From Flavobacterium sp. N1736 (GTDB lineage Bacteria > Bacteroidota > Bacteroidia > Flavobacteriales > Flavobacteriaceae): DNA of 64,000 nt. The translations under genes and the position numbers were made by a program. Location of the stretch: assembly GCF_025947065.1 (NCBI RefSeq), contig NZ_CP109994.1:3658001-3722000 (forward strand), written 5' to 3'. The notes beneath the pieces are model-generated. The model did no database searches and was not told the DNA's origin. It saw only the letters and a list, made by a program, of their open reading frames with translations. This document shows positions 26,392 through 35,012 of this stretch, one piece after another. Position 1 is the first letter of the stretch. Each line of letters opens with the position of its first letter.

Positions 26392-28026
26392 TTAATTTGG
26401 TTTCGTGTAGTAAATTTCAAGCTGTAGTTTTTTACCCGTTGGAGCAGTCGAACCTGTACCTCCATACAATATCGTTCCCACCGGAGTTATCACTGTCGCT
26501 TTTGGCGCATCTGAAATAACGCTGTTTTTTAATTTCAACTTACTTGAGGCTGTAACACTTATATCATCAATAGCAACCAAACCTAACCTTACATTTTTTG
26601 CAGTCGCATCCTTAATAATATTACGAATATGATTGGTCAACCTAATTTTATAATATGATCCTCTTTTAGTACTGGAATTTACATTGATTATACCGCTATA
26701 AATAACTTTTGACATTCGTGAATCAGTTGTTACACTCGTACTTCCATCTGCGGCATAATCTACAATTGGTACATTATTATCCAGATCATATAAATAAACT
26801 CTCTTTGGCTCTTTTGCCATTTTTTTTATGTCAGCACTAGCATCGGCAGTTTTAGCCATTTGTAAAGTATCAATATAAAAAATCAAATTTGCTTCGTTAA
26901 CAAGCCATTTATTAGTTCTGATTTCATCTAATTTTGCAGCAAGACCATTAAGTTCTAAAACAGCAAGTGATCCCTGACCTCCTTTTAGAAAGAGTCTTTC
27001 GTCACCATTGACTGTGTTTATATTAGCAGGATTTATTGCATTTGCATAAGTACTTTCTTTTACATCATTAAGTAAACTGGCTGTGCTGCCTGTTAAATTA
27101 ATCACTATAGATCTGTCTTCCATAGTTTCTCCATCAGTTGTAACATCCGTTTTAGCTTTATATTTAATGGTGATTGTTCCTTTTGAAAAATCCATTAAAG
27201 CCATATTACCTGGATTGGCACCTGATTTTTCTACCTGAAAATATAATCCTCTAAAGTATTCCTGAAAAACATCTGCAGAAGCAAGTTTTGACTTAGCTGC
27301 AGCATCCAGGATTTTTTTCTGAAAAAAGGCTCTATTTAAACTCAAACGCATTTGTGGTGCTGTTCTTGTAGTTACATCTTCTCCCTTATCATTTTTTGTC
27401 TTGGTTACAATTTCCTTAGCATCAAAAAAGAACTGCTCATTCTGCAATACATCTGTACTATCATTTAAAGGCTTATTTGTTGTAGCATCAATTTTTTTAT
27501 ATGTATTAAAATCATTATTCTGATCTGTATAATACAATTGTGCAAATTGGTTACCTCCTTCAAAATAAGAAGCTCGCATTTGAACTCCTGATTCATACAC
27601 ACTCAATTTAAGTTTTCCTTCCGGTGCACCATAAATAGAATCTAATGCGTAAGTACTGCTTCCATCCGTATTAACAGCCGTTACATGACTAAGATAAGGC
27701 ACACTAAGCACTACATTTTGAATTACAGGCGATTCTCCAATAGACGGAGCATAAGCCGCAAGTGCAACCTGTGTTGTAAAATTGGCTGTTGTTGTTCCTA
27801 AAACCGGATTATCGTAAATACCCAATGCATTTAAGCCTAAAGCATTAGACTGAATTGGTGTTACTTCCTGATTGTAAGCCAAAACATCATAATGTTCAGC
27901 TTCAAGACCAAAATGATCATCTCCAATTAAATTGTCTCCAATGGCGTTAAAATCTTTGTCACAAGAATATAAAAGAACTACAGTTGCTATTAATAGAATT
28001 TTCTTAAAGAAAGAAGTATTATACAT
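26392..28026 (-). CDS. DUF4270 lipoprotein
   Basis: 544 residues. The signal peptide ends LLYSC with Cys22, followed by DKDFNAIGDNLIGDD. The start of the mature part and NYLGxxDNPVLGTTTANF-like sequence (here GIYDNPVLGTTTANFTTQ) match the DUF4270 family of Bacteroidota, always found as lipoproteins. Function is unknown. It lies between glgA (21-bp gap) and glmS (9-bp gap), an order I know from other Flavobacteria, which hints at a cell-envelope link. Confidence 0.85.
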   Translation of the reverse strand: MYNTSFFKKILLIATVVLLYSCDKDFNAIGDNLIGDDHFGLEAEHYDVLAYNQEVTPIQSNALGLNALGIYDNPVLGTTTANFTTQVALAAYAPSIGESPVIQNVVLSVPYLSHVTAVNTDGSSTYALDSIYGAPEGKLKLSVYESGVQMRASYFEGGNQFAQLYYTDQNNDFNTYKKIDATTNKPLNDSTDVLQNEQFFFDAKEIVTKTKNDKGEDVTTRTAPQMRLSLNRAFFQKKILDAAAKSKLASADVFQEYFRGLYFQVEKSGANPGNMALMDFSKGTITIKYKAKTDVTTDGETMEDRSIVINLTGSTASLLNDVKESTYANAINPANINTVNGDERLFLKGGQGSLAVLELNGLAAKLDEIRTNKWLVNEANLIFYIDTLQMAKTADASADIKKMAKEPKRVYLYDLDNNVPIVDYAADGSTSVTTDSRMSKVIYSGIINVNSSTKRGSYYKIRLTNHIRNIIKDATAKNVRLGLVAIDDISVTASSKLKLKNSVISDAPKATVITPVGTILYGGTGSTAPTGKKLQLEIYYTKPN

Positions 28027-28047
28027 GTTTAATAATAAAGTTAATAT

Positions 28048-28854
28048 TTAAAGACCCATCGTTTTATAGAAATTTGTATACGCCTCTGCGAATGCATCTT
28101 TCGTGGCGAAAGGTAAAAAAGGTTTTCCTGAAGATTCTATAAATTTTGTTAAACTTGGTGATACGTTTTCAGATGCAATAATAACGGCATCAGAATGTAA
28201 TATACTAGCTTTTAAAACGTTCTCGTAATTTGGAACTTCCAAATCAGCAATTGCTTCATGCGGAACGCCATCAAATTTAACCTTGTTTATCATTTCTAAA
28301 TCTAAATTTTCGTCAAAAGATTGCCCATAAACAGAGGTAACAATTTTTGTTTCAGAAAACAAAGCTTCATTTTTATAATAATGTTTCATGTAAATTGGCA
28401 GCATTGCAGCCAGCCATCCATGAACGTGAATGATATCCGGAACCCAATTAAGTTTTTTTACGGTTTCAACAACTCCTTTTGCAAAAAATATCGCTCTTTC
28501 GTCATTGTCAGGATACAAAGCTCCTTCTTCATCGGCAAAAGTTGCTTTACGTTTGAAATATTCATCATTATCAATAAAATAAACCTGAATTCTTTCCTTT
28601 GGAATTGAAGCTACCTTAATAATCAGTGGCATATCTAAGTCATTCACTACCAAATTCATTCCTGAAAGTCTGATAACTTCATGCAACTGGTGTCTTCTTT
28701 CGTTGATATTTCCATATCTTGGCATGAAAATTCTTATCTGACCTCCTTGATCATTAATCATTTTCGGAACGTCATAAGACATTAAAGAAACCTCATTTTC
28801 AGCCAAATAAGGCACGACTTCAGATGATACATATAATATCCTCTTATCTTTCAT
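28048..28854 (-). CDS. Glycogen/starch synthase-like protein, N-terminal GT5 domain only
   Basis: 268 residues against about 480 for a full glycogen synthase. The N-terminal GT5 motifs are present: ILYVSSEVVPY at the start, RIFMPRYGNINER, and DIIHVHGWLAAMLP. However, the usual KTGGLADV motif reads ENEVSLMSYDVP, so the ADP-glucose/acceptor Lys-Thr-Gly-Gly is lost. The second Rossmann half that carries most nucleotide-sugar contacts is missing, although the frame ends cleanly. It leads the glgA-like/DUF4270/glmS unit. Synthase activity is doubtful; a regulatory or other role is possible. Confidence 0.8.
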   Translation of the reverse strand: MKDKRILYVSSEVVPYLAENEVSLMSYDVPKMINDQGGQIRIFMPRYGNINERRHQLHEVIRLSGMNLVVNDLDMPLIIKVASIPKERIQVYFIDNDEYFKRKATFADEEGALYPDNDERAIFFAKGVVETVKKLNWVPDIIHVHGWLAAMLPIYMKHYYKNEALFSETKIVTSVYGQSFDENLDLEMINKVKFDGVPHEAIADLEVPNYENVLKASILHSDAVIIASENVSPSLTKFIESSGKPFLPFATKDAFAEAYTNFYKTMGL

Positions 28855-28892
28855 AATAGTATTTTACTTAATTTTTGGTAATAAAAACGTTG

Positions 28893-28900
28893 CAAAATTA
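28893..28900 (-). promoter_or_regulatory. Putative -7 element of the glgA-like/DUF4270/glmS unit
   Basis: Minus-strand TAATTTTG, 39 bp upstream of the ATG. No good -33 TTG is seen. Confidence 0.4.
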
Positions 28901-28931
28901 CAAAATTTTATGCAGTTTATAACTAATATAT

Positions 28932-28939
28932 TATGTTTG
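28932..28939 (+). promoter_or_regulatory. Putative -7 element of panC-panD
   Basis: TATGTTTG fits TAnnTTTG, 23 bp before the panC ATG at 28963. It overlaps an upstream in-frame ATG at 28933, which argues that the downstream ATG is the real start. Confidence 0.45.
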
Positions 28940-28962
28940 CACTAAATTTTAATAATACCAAC

Positions 28963-29811
28963 ATGCATATTTTCTACGGTAAAGTAGCTTTGATAGCCTA
29001 TTTAAAAACTATCAAAACGGCAAATTCGACCATCGGGTTTGTACCAACAATGGGCGCTTTACACCAAGGGCATCTGGCTTTGATGCAAAGATCCCTTAAA
29101 GAAAACGACGATACCGTGGTAAGTATTTTCGTAAATCCAACGCAATTCAACAATCCTGAAGATTTGGAGAAATACCCAAGAACTTTAGAAGAAGATGTGA
29201 AAAAAATGCGCGGTTTGAGTGACAAAATGATTTTGTATGCACCATCAGTCGAAGATATTTACGAAGGAAATATGGTTTCGCAGGAATTTGATTTTGACGG
29301 TTTGGAAAATCAAATGGAAGGAAAATTCAGACCCGGACATTTTAATGGCGTTGGCACCATCGTAAAAAGGCTATTTGAAATCGTTACGCCAACAAACGCT
29401 TACTTTGGCGAAAAAGATTTTCAGCAATTACAGATCGTTAAAAAATTGGTCGAAAAAAATCATTTACCTGTAAATGTGGTTGGCTGTCCTATTTTTAGAG
29501 AAGAAAATCAACTTGCGATGAGCTCCCGAAATGAGCGTTTAACCCCCGAAGAACGAAAAGAAGCGGCGATTATTTATAAAACTTTAACCGAAGCAAAAGA
29601 AATATTCAAAACGAAAAGTCCGCAAGAAACAATTGAATTCGTCGAAAATTCTTTCAAAGACAATACAATGTTTGACCTAGAATATTTTGTTATTGCTGAC
29701 GAATCCACATTATTACCTATCGATCACAAAAGTAAAGACAAAAATTACCGCGCATTTATAGTAGTATTTGTTAATTCTATTAGGTTGATTGATACCATTT
29801 CATTAAATTAA
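28963..29811 (+). CDS. panC: Pantoate--beta-alanine ligase
   Basis: Joins pantoate and beta-alanine with ATP to make pantothenate. The start is taken at 28963 (282 residues, MHIFYGKVALIAYLKT); an in-frame ATG at 28933 would add 10 residues but coincides with a promoter-like box. The nucleotide-binding HIGH-like motif is in PTMGALHQGHLALM. GHFNGVGTIVKRL and YFGEKDFQQLQ are conserved, and the KMSKS-like loop reads AMSSRNERL. panD follows after 14 bp, so substrate supply and use are encoded together. Confidence 0.95.
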   Translation: MHIFYGKVALIAYLKTIKTANSTIGFVPTMGALHQGHLALMQRSLKENDDTVVSIFVNPTQFNNPEDLEKYPRTLEEDVKKMRGLSDKMILYAPSVEDIYEGNMVSQEFDFDGLENQMEGKFRPGHFNGVGTIVKRLFEIVTPTNAYFGEKDFQQLQIVKKLVEKNHLPVNVVGCPIFREENQLAMSSRNERLTPEERKEAAIIYKTLTEAKEIFKTKSPQETIEFVENSFKDNTMFDLEYFVIADESTLLPIDHKSKDKNYRAFIVVFVNSIRLIDTISLN

Positions 29812-29825
29812 TTTACCTTTGCAAC

Positions 29826-30176
29826 ATGCAAATTCAAGTTATAAAATCTAAAATTCATCGCGTAAAAGTAACCGGCGCCGATTTAAATTATATTGGCAGT
29901 ATTACTATTGATGAAACTTTACTAGAGGCTTCAAACATAATTGAAGGCGAAAAAGTATCTATTGTAAATATCAATAATGGAGAACGTTTTGAAACTTATG
30001 CTATTAAAGGAGAAAAAAATTCAGGCGAAATTACACTGAATGGTCCTGCAGCCAGAAAAGTTCAAAAAGACGATATTATTATTATCATTTCATATGCAAC
30101 CCTGGAATTTGAAGAAGCAAAAACCTTCAAACCATGGATCATTTTTCCAAATGAAAACGATAATTCGCTAACATAA
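29826..30176 (+). CDS. panD: Aspartate 1-decarboxylase proenzyme
   Basis: 116 residues, the normal length. It makes beta-alanine from aspartate using a pyruvoyl group. The self-cleavage site is Gly24-Ser25 in YIGSITID; Lys9 in KSKIHR and Tyr22 are conserved, and NGPAARK and DIIIIISYA are family segments. It is co-transcribed with panC. The 200-bp gap after it carries a -7-like element for the next gene. Confidence 0.96.
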   Translation: MQIQVIKSKIHRVKVTGADLNYIGSITIDETLLEASNIIEGEKVSIVNINNGERFETYAIKGEKNSGEITLNGPAARKVQKDDIIIIISYATLEFEEAKTFKPWIIFPNENDNSLT

Positions 30177-30213
30177 TCTTCCTTTTACACTTATCGCTTT
30201 AGTTTGTCAAATT

Positions 30214-30221
30214 TATTTTTG
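30214..30221 (+). promoter_or_regulatory. Putative -7 element of esterase-like/radA/GT51 unit
   Basis: TATTTTTG, about 155 bp upstream of the esterase-like ATG. The long leader makes it only a candidate. Confidence 0.25.
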
Positions 30222-30376
30222 TACAAACAATATTCTATTGGCTTAAATTCAATATTGATTTTAAGGCAGAACTTACATTCTCATTTTTAAAAATCCTACA
30301 ATAATAAAAAAGCAAATAAATTGTTATATTGCTACACTATTTCAATACTTTTTAATTCACTGAAATATCCCAAATC

Positions 30377-31528
30377 ATGAAAAAAGTTTACTTACTATTT
30401 GCTTTAATTTCTGTCTCTGCTTTTGCTCAGAAATTCGACAACATTAAATCTGAAAAACTTGGAGAAGAGCGCAGAATTACGATTGGTCTTCCTGCATCTT
30501 ACGAAGCTAATCCGGAAAAAAAATACCCGGTTTTATACTTATTAGACGGCGATTATTTATTTGATCCTTTTTCGGGAGCTGTAAGTTACGGCTCATATTG
30601 GGGCGATTTACCGGAAATGATTATTATTGGCGTTCACCAAAATAAAGACGATGAACGAGAAGACGATACTACTATTGATCAAAATACCGGACTTCCTTTT
30701 GAAAAAGGAGCTGAATTTTTTGAGTTTATTGGTGCAGAATTAGTTCCGTATATCGAAAAAAAATACCGTACTTCACCTTTCAGAATCATTGCAGGTCATG
30801 ATGTAACAGCAAGTTTTATCAACTTTTATTTATATAAGGAACAACCATTATTTAACGCTTATATTTGTTTTAGTCCTGAATTGGCTCCTAAAATGGAAGT
30901 TCGAATTCCGGAAAAGTTTGCTAAAATAACAGAACCTGTCTTTTATTATTTATCTGCAGCTGACGGTGATAACAAAAAAATCAAAGAACCAATAGAAAAA
31001 TTAGACAGCAATATTAAAATTGCCAATAATCCTTTGGTCAACTACAAATACGATTTATTTAAAGGAACAACGCATTACACTCAGGTTTTGCACGCAATAC
31101 CAAGTGCTTTATATCAAATTTTTGAAATTTACAAACCTATTAATTCAGCAGAATACAATGATAAAATTGCTGTTCTTGAAACGGGTTATGCAGATTATTT
31201 AGAAAATAAATACAACACCATGTCTAAAGTTTTAGGAGTTCAGATTCCGGTAAGAATGAGTGATTTTAAAATTATCGAAAACCTTATCCTAAAAAAGAAT
31301 GCTTACGATGAATTAGGTAAAATGGCCGAAATTGGAAATGTAAATTACCCAAAAGCCATGCTTGGAGAATATGAATTGGGATTGATGTACGAAAAAATGG
31401 GAGATCCTAAAAGAGCTTCAAAAAAATATCAAAATGCTTCGCAAATGGAGCCAATTGGTGATTTGAACAAAGATGTGATGTACGAGAAAATCGACGAAAT
31501 GAATACGCTTGCTAAAAAAACAAAATAA
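30377..31528 (+). CDS. Secreted alpha/beta-hydrolase-fold protein with altered nucleophile
   Basis: 383 residues with a signal peptide (MKKVYLLFALISVSAFAQ). Residues 30-270 match the esterase D / enterochelin-esterase-like fold: YPVLYLLDGDYLFDP, MIIIGVHQN, and a histidine in GTTHYTQVLHAIPSALY. The nucleophile elbow reads AGHDVTAS, with Asp142 where the family has Ser (GHSxGG). The C-terminal ~110 residues look helical with a TPR-like segment (YELGLMYEKMGDPKRASKKYQNA). It overlaps radA by one base (TAATG). It may be inactive as a serine esterase, or may act as a binding protein. Confidence 0.75.
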   Translation: MKKVYLLFALISVSAFAQKFDNIKSEKLGEERRITIGLPASYEANPEKKYPVLYLLDGDYLFDPFSGAVSYGSYWGDLPEMIIIGVHQNKDDEREDDTTIDQNTGLPFEKGAEFFEFIGAELVPYIEKKYRTSPFRIIAGHDVTASFINFYLYKEQPLFNAYICFSPELAPKMEVRIPEKFAKITEPVFYYLSAADGDNKKIKEPIEKLDSNIKIANNPLVNYKYDLFKGTTHYTQVLHAIPSALYQIFEIYKPINSAEYNDKIAVLETGYADYLENKYNTMSKVLGVQIPVRMSDFKIIENLILKKNAYDELGKMAEIGNVNYPKAMLGEYELGLMYEKMGDPKRASKKYQNASQMEPIGDLNKDVMYEKIDEMNTLAKKTK

Positions 31529-32889
31529 TGTCTAAAGTCAAAACTTCCTTTTTTTGCCAAAATTGCGGAACTCAATATGCCAAATGGCAAGGGCAATGCA
31601 ACGCCTGCAAAGAATGGAATACTATTGCCGAAGAAATTATTCAGAAGCAGGAAAAAGTGGCATGGAAAAGTGAACCAACTTCAACCAGTAAAGCGCCACG
31701 CCCTTTAAAAATTAATGAAATCGATTCGGCTCAGGAAATTCGAATGAATACAACTGATGGTGAATTGAACCGCGTTCTTGGCGGAGGCTTGGTTCCAGGG
31801 TCATTAACGCTTTTAGGCGGTGAACCGGGAATTGGAAAAAGTACGCTTTTGCTGCAAATTTCATTAAAATTGCCTTATAAAACATTATACGTTTCCGGAG
31901 AAGAAAGCCAGAAACAAATAAAAATGCGTGCCGAAAGAATCACGCCAAACAGCGACAATTGTTATATTTTGACCGAAACCAAAACGCAAAATATATTCAA
32001 ACAAATTGAAGCGATCCAGCCCGAAATTGTCATTATTGATTCAATCCAGACCTTACACACTGATTATATCGAATCTACTGCCGGAAGTATTTCTCAAATT
32101 AGAGAAACAACAGCCGAATTAATCAAGTTTGCCAAAGAAACCAATATTCCGGTTATTTTAATTGGACATATTACGAAAGACGGAAACATTGCCGGACCAA
32201 AAATTCTGGAACACATGGTTGATACCGTTTTGCAGTTTGAAGGCGACAGAAATCACGTTTACCGAATTTTGCGTTCGCTAAAAAACCGTTTTGGTTCTAC
32301 TGCCGAGCTGGGAATTTATGAAATGCTGGGAAGCGGTTTGCGAGAAGTTTCTAATCCGTCAGAAATATTGATTTCGCACAAAGACGAAGAAATGTCGGGA
32401 ACTGCGATTGCCACAACTATGGAAGGCATGCGCCCGTTAATGATCGAAATACAATCTTTGGTAAGTACAGCAGTTTATGGAACCCCACAACGCAGTACCA
32501 CTGGTTACAACGCCAAAAGGCTAAATATGATTCTGGCTGTTTTAGAAAAAAGAGCCGGATTTCGTTTAGGCGCAAAAGACGTTTTCTTAAATGTTACCGG
32601 AGGAATTTCTGTTGATGATCCCGCAATTGACTTAGCGGTTGTAGCGGCTATTTTATCATCAAATGAAGATATTCCGATAACGAAAGGTTTCTGCTTTGCC
32701 GGCGAAGTTGGTTTATCAGGAGAAATTCGTCCCGTAAATCGTGTAGACCAACGCATTCAGGAAGCCGAAAAACTAGGTTTCAATACTATCTTTGTTTCCA
32801 AATACAATAAAATTGCTTTAAAAAACACAGGAATCAAAATAGAACTCGTGGCTAAAATTGAAGATGTAGCCAGTTTTCTTTTTGGTTAA
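31528..32889 (+). CDS. radA: DNA repair protein RadA/Sms
   Basis: 453 residues. Cys10, Cys13, Cys24 and Cys27 form the N-terminal zinc finger. The Walker A loop GGEPGIGKST is at 97-106, and VIIDSIQTL is Walker B. The RadA-specific KNRFG motif is in SLKNRFGSTAELG. The C-terminal third (RLNMILAVLEKRAGFRLGA, GGISVDDPAIDLAVVAA) is the Lon-protease-like domain without protease activity. RadA promotes branch migration in recombination. The start overlaps the stop of the preceding gene by one base, which suggests translational coupling. Confidence 0.97.
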   Translation: MSKVKTSFFCQNCGTQYAKWQGQCNACKEWNTIAEEIIQKQEKVAWKSEPTSTSKAPRPLKINEIDSAQEIRMNTTDGELNRVLGGGLVPGSLTLLGGEPGIGKSTLLLQISLKLPYKTLYVSGEESQKQIKMRAERITPNSDNCYILTETKTQNIFKQIEAIQPEIVIIDSIQTLHTDYIESTAGSISQIRETTAELIKFAKETNIPVILIGHITKDGNIAGPKILEHMVDTVLQFEGDRNHVYRILRSLKNRFGSTAELGIYEMLGSGLREVSNPSEILISHKDEEMSGTAIATTMEGMRPLMIEIQSLVSTAVYGTPQRSTTGYNAKRLNMILAVLEKRAGFRLGAKDVFLNVTGGISVDDPAIDLAVVAAILSSNEDIPITKGFCFAGEVGLSGEIRPVNRVDQRIQEAEKLGFNTIFVSKYNKIALKNTGIKIELVAKIEDVASFLFG

Positions 32890-32908
32890 TTTTTTATAAA
32901 CCCACTTT

Positions 32909-34873
32909 ATGAAATTTCCAAAACAAAAAATATATAAAGCACTTTTAATACTTCTTTTGGTATTAGGAGTGCTTTTTTTAGGTTTATACTTTTTTCGCGA
33001 TTCGCTTTTAAAACAAGCAATTGCCAAGGTAACCCTGAAAATGAATATGGAATACAACAGCACATTTTCTGTAAAATCAGCTTCATTTGAAGGTTTATCA
33101 GGAATTAAACTTACCGATGTAATTTTGGTCCCAAAAAATGCCGATACACTTTGTCACATTCAAAAAATAGAAACCAGTATTAGTTTATCGAATTTGTTGA
33201 TTGGAGATGTTCAGGTTGGAACCTTAAAAATTAATAATGGTTATATTCAACTGGTAAAAAAAGGAAAAGTCCGCAATTTTGATGCTTTCCTTAAAAAAGA
33301 TAAATCAGATTCTGATAAAAACGAGAAACGTAAATACGCCACTTTTGTTTATAGAATTATTTCAAAACTTTTAAATTTAGTTCCAACTGATATGAAATTG
33401 GAAAATCTGAATTTTAAAATTGATGATAATGGCAAAAAAGCTTCGATTGCGATAAATAAACTCGTTTTAGACAACAAACAGCTCGAAACCAATCTTCACG
33501 TTCAAAGCAAAGATTTTGATCAAAGATGGAATATAAAAGGTTTTGCCGACCCAAGAAATAAAAAAGCCGACATTCGATTGTTTAATTTAGATACCGGAGC
33601 TATTCGCGTTCCCTATCTTGATGAACGCTATAATTTTAAAGCAAGCTTTGATTCTATTCGCCTTAACGTTGCAAATATTGATAAAGACGGAAGCGAATTG
33701 CATATTGACGGTTATACTTCTATTGCCAATTTAAAAATTAATCACCCAAAAATTGCCAGTAAAGATGTCGTTATTAAAAATGCCCGTTTTGATTATCGCT
33801 TTTTATTGGGAGATGATTTTATTTCGATCGACAGCACTTCGACGATGCAATTGAATAAGATAAAAGTAAAACCTTATATTTCTTATAACACCGAAAAAGA
33901 TACGGTTTATACGCTAAAAGTTGATATTCCGAAAATGAAAGCGCAGGATTTTATTGTTTCATTGCCGGACGGATTGTTTACGCATTTTCAGGGAATGAAA
34001 GCAACCGGAGATTTTGACTATAAACTGGATTTCAAATTCAATAAAAACAAACCAAATACTTTAGTTTTTGATAGTAAACTGAATAAACAAGATTTGAAAA
34101 TCACAAAATATGGCGAAGCCGATTTGAATAAACTCAACGGAGAATTTGTGTATCGCGCGATTATTCAGAATGTATTGCAGCGTCCGGTTTTGGTTGGAAA
34201 TGCGAACCCGAATTATACGCCTTTAGATCAAATTTCACCATATTTGCGAAAATGTGTTCTAACAACCGAAGATCCTTCTTTCTTTCAGCACCGCGGCTTT
34301 ATAAATGAAGCTTTCAAACAATCTATTCTGAAAAACATCAGAACCAAAAAATTCTCACGCGGCGCCAGTACGATCAGTATGCAATTGATTAAAAACGTCT
34401 TTTTGACACGGGAAAAAACACTTTCGCGTAAGCTTGAGGAAATTTTATTGGTTTATATCTTAGAAAATAATCGCGTTGTGAGCAAAGAAAGAATGCTGGA
34501 AGTGTATTTCAACATTATAGAATGGGGACCAAATGTGTACGGAATTGGCGAAGCAAGTCATTTCTATTTTCAAAAAAGTCCTTCGGTTTTAAATGTTGAT
34601 GAATGTTTGTTTTTGGCAACAATTATTCCAAAGCCGAGAAAATTCATGTATCAATTTAATGATGAAGGAAACCTGAAAGATTACGCCGTTAAAAATCAAA
34701 AATTCTTGCGAAGTTTAATGTTTCGCCGCGGTTTGTTAATTCCTGAAGATACTATTGGGCAATTACCTGTTTATATTTCAGGAAATGCGCGCTCTTTGAT
34801 CAGAATTAAAGCTCCGGATTCAACTGCTGTTCCCGTTGATTCATTATCTGGTGAGAATGAATTTGATTTGTAA
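32909..34873 (+). CDS. Peptidoglycan glycosyltransferase (GT51) with long N-terminal domain
   Basis: 654 residues. A membrane anchor (about 9-29) precedes about 390 residues of beta-rich sequence resembling AsmA-like lipid-transfer domains (SASFEGLSGIKLTDVIL, NGYIQLVKKGK). GT51 motifs follow: TTEDPSFFQHRG with catalytic Glu454, SRGASTISMQLIKN at 483-496, and NIIEWGPNVYGIGEAS. No transpeptidase domain is present. It should polymerise lipid II in the periplasm, like MtgA, but it is more than twice MtgA's length. It lies 19 bp after radA. Confidence 0.85.
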   Translation: MKFPKQKIYKALLILLLVLGVLFLGLYFFRDSLLKQAIAKVTLKMNMEYNSTFSVKSASFEGLSGIKLTDVILVPKNADTLCHIQKIETSISLSNLLIGDVQVGTLKINNGYIQLVKKGKVRNFDAFLKKDKSDSDKNEKRKYATFVYRIISKLLNLVPTDMKLENLNFKIDDNGKKASIAINKLVLDNKQLETNLHVQSKDFDQRWNIKGFADPRNKKADIRLFNLDTGAIRVPYLDERYNFKASFDSIRLNVANIDKDGSELHIDGYTSIANLKINHPKIASKDVVIKNARFDYRFLLGDDFISIDSTSTMQLNKIKVKPYISYNTEKDTVYTLKVDIPKMKAQDFIVSLPDGLFTHFQGMKATGDFDYKLDFKFNKNKPNTLVFDSKLNKQDLKITKYGEADLNKLNGEFVYRAIIQNVLQRPVLVGNANPNYTPLDQISPYLRKCVLTTEDPSFFQHRGFINEAFKQSILKNIRTKKFSRGASTISMQLIKNVFLTREKTLSRKLEEILLVYILENNRVVSKERMLEVYFNIIEWGPNVYGIGEASHFYFQKSPSVLNVDECLFLATIIPKPRKFMYQFNDEGNLKDYAVKNQKFLRSLMFRRGLLIPEDTIGQLPVYISGNARSLIRIKAPDSTAVPVDSLSGENEFDL

Positions 34874-34905
34874 ACACAGATTATTCCAGAATCTACAATG
34901 TCTAC

Positions 34906-34986
34906 TCCTGCAAGGTTTTCAAAACCTTGTAGGTATTATTTTTTCTGCCTCTGCAAAACCTACAAGGTTTTGAAAACCTTGCAGGA
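34906..34986. repeat. Nested 29-bp inverted repeat (CCTGCAAGGTTTTCAAAACC type), copy 1
   Basis: Arms at 34906-34934 and 34958-34986 are exact reverse complements over 29 bp. Each arm is itself nearly palindromic (AAGGTTTTCAAAACCTTG). A related element lies at 63276-63352. Here it sits between convergent genes and could end transcription from both. Confidence 0.85.
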
Positions 34987-35012
34987 GAACGAACAACTAT
35001 AAAAACCTTTAA

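Noticed and set aside
28933..28962. Longer panC start at 28933
   Set aside because: The ATG lies inside a TATGTTTG promoter-like box, and family members start at the equivalent of 28963.
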